Source: Actinomycetes bacterium | GTDB taxonomy: Bacteria; Actinomycetota; Actinomycetes; Mycobacteriales; Mycobacteriaceae | Direction of reading: 5' to 3' | Assembly (NCBI GenBank): GCA_022600695.1 | Contig: JAHZJY010000378.1 | Span: forward strand, 1-7,409 | DNA length: 7,409 nt | Part shown: piece after piece, positions 1 to 4,996 of the stretch | Layout: each line of letters begins with the position of its first letter | How positions within the stretch are numbered: position 1 is the stretch's first letter | Position numbers and translations under genes: made by a program | Notes under the pieces: model-generated | What the model was told of the DNA's origin: nothing | What the model saw: the letters and a program-made list of their open reading frames with translations, nothing else | Databases searched by the model: none

Positions 1-90
1 CAGTGGTTCGGGTGCCGGCAGCCCGAATTGTTTGGCCAGGAATGATCCCGGCGCGGAATTGATCACCTGGGACAGCAGGTCGGGCGCCAC
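1..90 (-). CDS. fabG4: FabG4-type 3-oxoacyl reductase, N-terminal 30 residues (cut by window edge)
   Basis: This is the beginning of a gene that continues past the left edge; only 30 codons are visible. The peptide ([17 protein letters not shown], then [13 protein letters not shown]) closely follows the N-terminus I recall for M. tuberculosis FabG4 (Rv0242c), whose residues near the start read [20 protein letters not shown]. FabG4 is a large, two-domain short-chain dehydrogenase that reduces 3-ketoacyl-CoA/ACP with NADH, and in M. tuberculosis it lies beside htdX. The catalytic Rossmann domain is outside the window. The start is the GTG at 90-88: an in-frame TGA lies at 120-118, no other start codon occurs between them, and GAAAGG (103-98) sits 7 bases upstream as a ribosome binding site. 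It is divergent from fadA2 and probably shares its control region. Identity is a recollection-based call on a short segment, but the match is distinctive. Confidence 0.8.
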   Translation of the reverse strand, partial: MAPDLLSQVINSAPGSFLAKQFGLPAPEPL

Positions 91-133
91 GGGACTGCCT
101 TTCGGGGAGCGATCACGTCATCGGTGACTCGAA

Positions 134-149
134 CTTACTCCAAAGTAAG
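134..149. promoter_or_regulatory. 16-bp palindromic operator between fabG4 and fadA2
   Basis: CTTACTCCAAAGTAAG is a perfect 6-bp inverted repeat (CTTACT/AGTAAG) around a 4-base centre, the size and symmetry expected for a dimeric TetR- or GntR-type repressor. On the minus strand it runs into TAAGTT (137-132), which fits the mycobacterial -10 pattern TANNNT for fabG4. On the plus strand a candidate fadA2 -10, TAGGAT (159-164), places its -35 region over the palindrome. Binding here could therefore shut both divergent promoters. A related palindrome lies upstream of fadE5 (4870-4885). The symmetry is seen directly; the promoters and the regulator are inferred. Confidence 0.6.
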
Positions 150-181
150 AACGGTGCGTAGGATGGGGCCGCGTTACCCGT

Positions 182-229
182 CCATGCCCGCAATCCACGC
201 CCGCAATCCACGCCCGCAGTCCACGCCCC
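182..229 (+). repeat. 13-bp tandem repeat, about 3.7 copies, in the presumed fadA2 leader
   Basis: Consecutive units start at 182, 195, 208 and 221 with consensus CCACGCCCGCAAT. The first differs by one base (T for C at 185), the third by one base (G for A at 219), and the fourth breaks off after 8 matching bases. The array ends about 10 bases before the GGAGG ribosome binding site of fadA2, so it would probably be transcribed as part of the leader. The 13-base unit is not a multiple of three, and nothing indicates it is translated. Near-identical units suggest recent slippage, so copy number may vary between strains. Confidence 0.75.
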
Positions 230-248
230 AGAACACGCGGAGGTTGAT

Positions 249-1547
249 GTGTCCGCCCAGAGTCGTCGCCGGGTCGCCGTCCTCGGTGGCAACCGGATTC
301 CGTTCGCCCGGTCGGACGGCGCCTACGCCGAAGCTTCCAATCAGGACATGTTCACCGCCGCGCTGAGCGGTCTGGTGGACCGCTTCGGGCTGGCCGGTGA
401 ACGGCTCGGTGCCGTGATCGGCGGCGCCGTCCTCAAGCACAGCCGGGATTTCAACCTGATGCGGGAATGTGTGCTGGGCACGGCGCTTTCGCCGTACACC
501 ACGGCATTCGACATGCAGCAGGCCTGCGGGACGGGCCTGCAGGCAACCATCGCCGCGGCAGACGGTATCGGGGCGGGTCGCTATGAGGTGGCGGCGGCCG
601 GCGGGGTGGACACCACGTCCGACGCCCCGATCGAACTGGGCGACTCCCTGCGTCGACAACTGCTGGCGCTGCGCCGCTCGCGGTCGAATCTGGACCGGCT
701 CAAGCTGGTCGGTGGGTTGCCGGCGGCCCTCGGTGTGGAAATCCCCACCAACGGTGAACCGCGCACCGGTCTGTCGATGGGTGATCACGCGGCGATCACC
801 GCCAGGCAGATGGGCATCAAGCGGGTCGATCAGGACCGGTTGGCCGCGGCCAGCCACCGCAATATGGCCGCCGCCTACGACCGCGGATTCTTCGACGACC
901 TGATGACCGGATTTCTCGGCTTGTACCGCGATGGCAACCTGCGGGCCGACGCCAACGAGGAGAAACTGGCCACCCTGCGGCCGGTGTTCGGGATCAGGGG
1001 CGGTGACGCGACCATGACCGCCGGCAACTCGACGCCGCTGACCGACGGAGCGTCGGTGGTCCTGCTGGCCGGCGAGGAGTGGGCCGCCGCGCACGGGATC
1101 AGCCCGCTGGCCTACTTCGTCGACGCCGAGACCGCCGCGGTGGACTATGTCAACGGCCCGGATGGTCTGTTGATGGCGCCGACCTACGCGGTGCCCAGGC
1201 TGTTGGCCCGCAACGGGCTGAGTCTGCAGGATTTCGACTTTTACGAGATTCACGAGGCGTTCGCCTCGGTGGTGCTCGCGCATCTGCAGGCGTGGGAGTC
1301 CGAGGAGTACTGCCGGCAGCGACTGGGACTGGAGGCCGCGCTGGGCCCCGTCGACCGCACCAGGATCAACGTCAACGGATCGTCGCTGGCCGCCGGGCAC
1401 CCGTTCGCCGCCACCGGCGGCCGGATCGTGGCCCAGCTGGCCAAACAGCTGGCCGAGAAGAGAGCCGAGACGTCCCGGCCGGTCCGCGGGCTGATCTCGA
1501 TCTGTGCGGCCGGCGGGCAGGGTGTGACGGCGATCCTGGAGGCGTGA
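249..1547 (+). CDS. fadA2: FadA2 acetyl-CoA acetyltransferase (thiolase family)
   Basis: Thiolase catalysing CoA-dependent cleavage of 3-ketoacyl-CoA to acetyl-CoA and a shortened acyl-CoA, or the reverse condensation; a cytosolic enzyme of fatty-acid beta-oxidation. The 432-residue product is close to the roughly 440 residues I recall for M. tuberculosis FadA2 (Rv0243), and long stretches agree. The full thiolase catalytic set is present: nucleophilic Cys93 in QQACGTGLQ, His335 in EIHEAFAS, His384 in NGSSLAAGHPF, and the proton-relay Cys419 in SICAAGGQG. The N-terminal VAVLGGNRIPF and the NSTPLTDGAS segment (260-269) are also typical. The start is GTG at 249, 5 bases after GGAGG (239-243); an ATG at 247 is out of frame. 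It diverges from fabG4 and ends 29 bases from the convergent hydrolase gene. FadI/HADH-beta-like long-chain thiolases are the nearest alternative family; the exact chain-length preference cannot be read from sequence. Confidence 0.93.
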   Translation: MSAQSRRRVAVLGGNRIPFARSDGAYAEASNQDMFTAALSGLVDRFGLAGERLGAVIGGAVLKHSRDFNLMRECVLGTALSPYTTAFDMQQACGTGLQATIAAADGIGAGRYEVAAAGGVDTTSDAPIELGDSLRRQLLALRRSRSNLDRLKLVGGLPAALGVEIPTNGEPRTGLSMGDHAAITARQMGIKRVDQDRLAAASHRNMAAAYDRGFFDDLMTGFLGLYRDGNLRADANEEKLATLRPVFGIRGGDATMTAGNSTPLTDGASVVLLAGEEWAAAHGISPLAYFVDAETAAVDYVNGPDGLLMAPTYAVPRLLARNGLSLQDFDFYEIHEAFASVVLAHLQAWESEEYCRQRLGLEAALGPVDRTRINVNGSSLAAGHPFAATGGRIVAQLAKQLAEKRAETSRPVRGLISICAAGGQGVTAILEA

Positions 1548-1549
1548 GC

Positions 1550-1566
1550 CGCCCCATCGGGGGGCG
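1550..1566. terminator. Possible weak bidirectional terminator between convergent fadA2 and hydrolase genes
   Basis: CGCCCC (1550-1555) pairs with GGGGCG (1561-1566) around a 5-base loop, in the 29-base gap between two converging genes. It begins 3 bases past the fadA2 stop. The stem is only 6 bp and has no T-tract on either side, so it may be a modest stop signal or simply GC-rich sequence. Confidence 0.3.
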
Positions 1567-1576
1567 ACGTCAGAGG

Positions 1577-2863
1577 TCACATGATCGTCGGTGCGTCCTC
1601 CGCGTCATCGCCCTCGGCCAGACCGGACTGCACGAGGGCAGCGTCGATATAGCGCTGAACGGGACGGGCCTGGAAGAACCCGGTGTGCCCGCCGTGGTAC
1701 CAGCTGATCTCCGGTCGGCCCCAGTGCTCCCAGAGCGCCATCACCTGCTCGCGGGGGTGGACGATCCGGTCTGCCAGGCCGGCGTAGATGAATCTGCCCT
1801 GCAGCGGCACCTGCGGCTCCATCGACAGCGGTGACATCATCGCACCGATCGGCTGGGCCAGCTCGAGGGTCATCCGGCGCGGGTCGCCCTCGTCCAGACC
1901 GGAGTGCCGCCCCAGCAACTCGACCAGATTCGACGGCGGCACACCGAGGATGGCGCAGGTCAGGTCCTCATCGAGGCTGGCGACCAGGCCGGAAATGTAA
2001 CCCCCGAGCGAGATGCCGTTGAGCCCGATCCGCGCTCCCGGCTGTTCGGCGCGGATCCAGCCCATCAGCCGGCGCACATCCCATACCGATTGCGCCGTGG
2101 CGTGCACGTCGTCCATCACGTCCTCGCCGGGGAACACCGCGCCTTTGGGCAGGCCCCGGGCGCGTGGTCCGTGCATCGGCAGCACCGGCAACACCACATT
2201 GAGGCCAAGATCCTCGTGCAGGTGCCGGGCCCGGAACAGCGTGAGGTCGAGGTTGGGCCGGCCCATCTCGGTGCCGTGCACGCAGATCAGCCACGGACGG
2301 GGCTCGCGGTGGCGCAGCATCATGGCGTACACCCGCTGGTTGCCGGTATAGCCCGCCCAGCGTTCGGCCCCGGGCTCGCCGGGATGTGGCTGATAGTCGC
2401 TGACGAACGATAATCGTTCCTGGGTGCGGTTGCGGCCGGGGTAGGAGCGGATCGTCATATCCGCCAGGGGTGGGGGCGCGGTGAAGAAATCCGCCGGCTT
2501 CTCCAGCCACCCTCGCTCGCCGTAGAGGTCGATGGCCGCGGCGACCTCGGCGTTGATCCGCCCGTAGGCGGCCGGGTCGCTCAACGGGCGGCGCAATAAC
2601 AGTCCGACCAGCACGATCTCATCGCGCAGGGCGTGGGTGGCCAGCGACAGGGTGGGACGCGCCAGTGGCAGTTCACCGCGTCCACCGCCGAGATAGGACC
2701 CCCACCGGCGGGCGTAGTAACTGCCGGCCTTCACGAACGGCGCGGTGATCGGCGCCACGATGGCAGCCAAGGGGTTCGCGGACGGGTTCGCGGACGGGTC
2801 GCCGGTCATCCCGTCCCCGGCGGGATGGTCGTTGCCGTTTTGGGTGTTCTCGGGCACCGCCAT
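1577..2863 (-). CDS. Alpha/beta-hydrolase family protein, substrate unknown
   Basis: A 428-residue protein with an alpha/beta-hydrolase core in the second half. Visible signatures are: strand plus oxyanion motif LICVHGTEMG (His196-Gly197), the nucleophile elbow GISLGG with Ser285, a likely acid Asp365 in GLADRIVHP, and a likely catalytic His393 in GGHTGFF (His390 is a neighbour). Together these indicate a serine hydrolase such as an esterase, lipase or thioesterase. The first 190 or so residues are an N-terminal extension with no motif I recognise; residues 24-31 repeat SANPSANP. There is no obvious signal peptide, so a cytosolic location is likely. The ATG at 2863-2861 lacks a clear ribosome binding site; an extended -10-like TGCTACGGT (2879-2871) just upstream would give a leaderless or nearly leaderless mRNA. 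ATG codon 19 (2809-2807) is an alternative start. It shares no gap-free operon junction with fadE5, from which it is separated by a hairpin. A role in acyl-chain release or lipid turnover is inference from neighbours only. Confidence 0.8.
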   Translation of the reverse strand: MAVPENTQNGNDHPAGDGMTGDPSANPSANPLAAIVAPITAPFVKAGSYYARRWGSYLGGGRGELPLARPTLSLATHALRDEIVLVGLLLRRPLSDPAAYGRINAEVAAAIDLYGERGWLEKPADFFTAPPPLADMTIRSYPGRNRTQERLSFVSDYQPHPGEPGAERWAGYTGNQRVYAMMLRHREPRPWLICVHGTEMGRPNLDLTLFRARHLHEDLGLNVVLPVLPMHGPRARGLPKGAVFPGEDVMDDVHATAQSVWDVRRLMGWIRAEQPGARIGLNGISLGGYISGLVASLDEDLTCAILGVPPSNLVELLGRHSGLDEGDPRRMTLELAQPIGAMMSPLSMEPQVPLQGRFIYAGLADRIVHPREQVMALWEHWGRPEISWYHGGHTGFFQARPVQRYIDAALVQSGLAEGDDAEDAPTIM

Positions 2864-2882
2864 TATGTGTTTACCGTAGCAA
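2864..2882 (-). promoter_or_regulatory. Candidate extended -10 promoter for the hydrolase gene
   Basis: On the minus strand TGC-TACGGT (2879-2871) matches the TGN extended -10 plus TANNNT pattern. Its end lies 7 bases before the ATG at 2863, which would put the transcription start at or within a few bases of the start codon. No purine-rich Shine-Dalgarno stretch occurs in between. No convincing -35 is visible, as is common in mycobacteria. Confidence 0.35.
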
Positions 2883-2920
2883 AGGACATCGGCGGGACCT
2901 GCCGTCCGGGGCCGGGAACG

Positions 2921-2956
2921 GCGGCGGCCCCGGGGCGTGAACCCCGGGGCCGCCGC
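2921..2956 (-). terminator. Strong GC hairpin terminator after fadE5
   Basis: A perfect 15-bp stem: 2921-2935 (GCGGCGGCCCCGGGG) pairs with 2942-2956 around the 6-base loop CGTGAA. It begins 26 bases past the fadE5 stop codon on the minus strand. No T-tract follows, which matches the U-less intrinsic terminators often reported for mycobacteria. It would separate fadE5 transcription from the downstream hydrolase gene, which then needs its own promoter. Confidence 0.75.
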
Positions 2957-2982
2957 GACGCCTCCGCGTCAGAAGCCGAGCG

Positions 2983-4818
2983 TCAGAACGCCGCCTCGTC
3001 GAGTTCCATCACCTCGTTGTCCAGTGACTCGATCACCTGCCGGTTGCCGTTGAGCAGCGGCAGGAAGTTCTTCGCGAAGAACGACGCGGCCGCGATCTTG
3101 CCTTCGTAGAAGGACCGGTCGGCACCGGCGGCACCGGCGTCGAGGGCGGCCATCGCCACGGCGGACTGCCGCAGCAGCAACCAGCCCATCACCAGGTCGC
3201 CGACGCTCATCAGGAACCGGACCGAACCCAGGCCCACCTTGTAGATGCTCTTGGGGTCCTCCTGGGCGGCCATCAGGTAGCCGGTCAGCGACGCGGCCAT
3301 CCCCTGGACATCCTCGAGTGCCTGGGCCAGCAGAGCCCGCTCGGTCTTGAGCCGGCCGTTGCCGGACTCGTTCTTCACGAACTCCTCGATCTGACCCGCC
3401 ACGTGGGCCAGGGCCTGACCTTTGTCGCGGATGATCTTGCGGAAGAAGAAGTCCTGCGCCTGGATGGCCGTGGTGCCCTCGTACAGCGAGTCGATCTTCG
3501 CGTCGCGGATGTACTGCTCGACCGGGTAGTCCTGCAGGAAGCCCGACCCGCCGTAGGTTTGCAGGCTCTCGGTGAGCTTGGCGTAGGCCTGCTCCGAACC
3601 CACCCCCTTGACGATCGGCAGCAACAGGTCGTTGACCTTGACCGCCAGTTCCGGCTCGACATCGTGCAGGGTCTTGGCGACCGTGTCGTCCTGATAGGTG
3701 GCGGTGAACAGGTACAGCGCGCGCATCCCCTCGGCGTAGGCCTTCTGGGTCATCAGGCTGCGCCGCACGTCCGGGTGGTGGGTGATGCTGACGCGCGGAG
3801 CGGTCTTGTCCATCATCTGGGTCATGTCGGCGCCCTGGACGCGCTCCTTGGCGTACTCCAGAGCGTTGAGGTAGCCGGTCGACAGGGTGGCGATCGCCTT
3901 GGTGCCCACCATCATCCGGGCCTGCTCGATGACATCGAACATCTGCGCGATGCCCTCGTGTACCTCGCCCACCAGCCAGCCGGTGGCCGGCACACCGTGC
4001 TGGCCGAAGGTCAGTTCGCAGGTGGCCGAAACCTTCAGGCCCATCTTGTGCTCGACATTGGTGACGAAGGCGCCGTTCCGCTCGCCCGGCTCGCCGGTCT
4101 CGGGGTCGAATAGGAACTTCGGCACCATGAACAGCGACAGACCCTTGGTGCCCGGGCCGGCACCCTCGGGGCGGGCCAGCACCAGATGCATGATGTTCTC
4201 GAAGAGGTCACCGGAGTCGGCCGAGGTGATGAACCGCTTCACCCCGTCGAGGTGCCAGGTGCCGTCCTCCTGTTTGACCGCCTTGGTCCGGCCGGCGCCG
4301 ACATCGGAGCCGGCGTCCGGCTCGGTCAGCACCATCGTGGCGCCCCAGCCGCGCTCCGCGGCGAATTCGGCCCACTTCTTCTGCTCCTCGGTGCCGAGGG
4401 ACCAGAAGATCTGTGCGAAACCGGCGCCGCCGGCGTACATCCACACCGCCGGGTTGGCGCCCAGCACATGCTCGTGCAGCGCCCACAGCAGAGCCTTGGG
4501 GACCGGTACACCGCCGAGTTCCTCGACGACGCCGACCTTGTCCCAGCCGCCGTCGACGAAGGCCCGGACCGACTCCTTGAACGACTCCGGAAGGGTCACC
4601 GTGTGCGTCGCGGGATCGAAGACCGGCGGGTGGCGGTCGCCATCGACGAAGGACTCAGCGATCGGGCCCTCGCACAGCCGGGCCATCTCGTTGAGCATCT
4701 CGGTAGCGGTGTCGGAGTCGAGGTCGCTGAACGGACCCGCACCGAGGGTGGAGTCCAGGTTGAATACCTCGAACAGGTTGAACACCTGATCACGGACATT
4801 GCTTTTATAGTGGCCCAC
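2983..4818 (-). CDS. fadE5: FadE5 acyl-CoA dehydrogenase
   Basis: Flavin-dependent dehydrogenase that introduces the alpha-beta double bond into acyl-CoA, the first step of beta-oxidation. The 611-residue product has the same length as the M. tuberculosis FadE5 (Rv0244c) I recall and agrees with it over nearly its whole length, including the ends ([17 protein letters not shown] and VMELDEAAF). It belongs to the large acyl-CoA dehydrogenase subgroup of about 600 residues, not the usual 380-400. The FAD/acyl-binding segment [14 protein letters not shown] spans 163-176. The catalytic base is Glu447 in [11 protein letters not shown], which agrees with the published FadE5 active-site glutamate as I remember it. 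A C-terminal helical extension (about 460-611) is intact. The start is GTG at 4818-4816, preceded by GAGGAGG (4829-4823) 4 bases upstream; a farther ATG at 4848 would add 10 residues with no homology and place the Shine-Dalgarno inside the coding region. It has its own upstream region with an operator and is followed by a strong hairpin, so it is probably monocistronic. Confidence 0.95.
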   Translation of the reverse strand: MGHYKSNVRDQVFNLFEVFNLDSTLGAGPFSDLDSDTATEMLNEMARLCEGPIAESFVDGDRHPPVFDPATHTVTLPESFKESVRAFVDGGWDKVGVVEELGGVPVPKALLWALHEHVLGANPAVWMYAGGAGFAQIFWSLGTEEQKKWAEFAAERGWGATMVLTEPDAGSDVGAGRTKAVKQEDGTWHLDGVKRFITSADSGDLFENIMHLVLARPEGAGPGTKGLSLFMVPKFLFDPETGEPGERNGAFVTNVEHKMGLKVSATCELTFGQHGVPATGWLVGEVHEGIAQMFDVIEQARMMVGTKAIATLSTGYLNALEYAKERVQGADMTQMMDKTAPRVSITHHPDVRRSLMTQKAYAEGMRALYLFTATYQDDTVAKTLHDVEPELAVKVNDLLLPIVKGVGSEQAYAKLTESLQTYGGSGFLQDYPVEQYIRDAKIDSLYEGTTAIQAQDFFFRKIIRDKGQALAHVAGQIEEFVKNESGNGRLKTERALLAQALEDVQGMAASLTGYLMAAQEDPKSIYKVGLGSVRFLMSVGDLVMGWLLLRQSAVAMAALDAGAAGADRSFYEGKIAAASFFAKNFLPLLNGNRQVIESLDNEVMELDEAAF

Positions 4819-4869
4819 GATTCCTCCTCGATGAGAACGCCACCTCATGGGTTGGGTACTTGGCTATAA

Positions 4870-4885
4870 GTTACCCACCAGTAAC
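4870..4885. promoter_or_regulatory. 16-bp palindromic operator upstream of fadE5
   Basis: GTTACCCACCAGTAAC has perfect 5-bp arms (GTTAC/GTAAC) around a 6-base centre. Read on the minus strand and aligned with the fabG4-proximal palindrome, the two share TTACT, then GTAA, then TT, 12 of 18 positions overall, with identical spacing. On the minus strand the right arm overlaps TAACTT (4873-4868), a TANNNT -10 candidate for fadE5 placed about 50 bases before the GTG, exactly as TAAGTT overlaps the fabG4 palindrome. A further unpaired GGTAAC half-site lies at 4907-4912. Position over the core promoter suggests repression. The identity of the regulator is not known from this window. Confidence 0.6.
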
Positions 4886-4959
4886 ACCTGAAAATCTATA
4901 ACGAGCGGTAACCCGAACGCAAGCCTTCTGTGATGCACGGCACGCGGTGGGCCCGAGCA

Positions 4960-4977
4960 GGCCGGTTCCGACCGGCC
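4960..4977 (-). terminator. Hairpin terminator after the polyketide synthase gene
   Basis: GGCCGGT (4960-4966) and ACCGGCC (4971-4977) form a perfect 7-bp stem with a 4-base loop, starting about 20 bases past the stop codon of the polyketide synthase gene on the minus strand. No T-tract follows. Its position, between the pks stop and the fadE5 operator, suggests that fadE5 is not simply cotranscribed with pks. Confidence 0.5.
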
Positions 4978-4996
4978 ATCAGATTCCGGCGGCTGC

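Noticed and set aside
171..180. GTTACC at 173-178 as a second operator
   Set aside because: Only a half-site with no opposing arm at the right spacing; noted as possible auxiliary contact but not called.
182..229. CRISPR-like array
   Set aside because: Units are 13 bases and directly abut with no spacers, so this is a simple tandem repeat.
174..1580. Long 468-residue open frame antisense to fadA2
   Set aside because: It mirrors the fadA2 coding strand in GC-rich DNA, its product is low-complexity Arg/Gly/Gln-rich with no recognisable domain, and fadA2 is conserved with all catalytic residues.
1079..1834. Plus-strand frame running from fadA2 into the hydrolase gene
   Set aside because: It overlaps two well-supported genes in other frames and is Arg/Gly-rich without any domain.
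2756..2800. 12-bp coding repeat giving SANPSANP in the hydrolase N-terminus
   Set aside because: Only two copies, in a low-complexity linker; it does not support a repeat domain or mobile element.
3403..4869. Plus-strand open frames opposite fadE5 (3403-4113, 3887-4789, 4186-4869)
   Set aside because: They are GC-driven shadows of fadE5; the products show no known motif and lack convincing ribosome binding sites.
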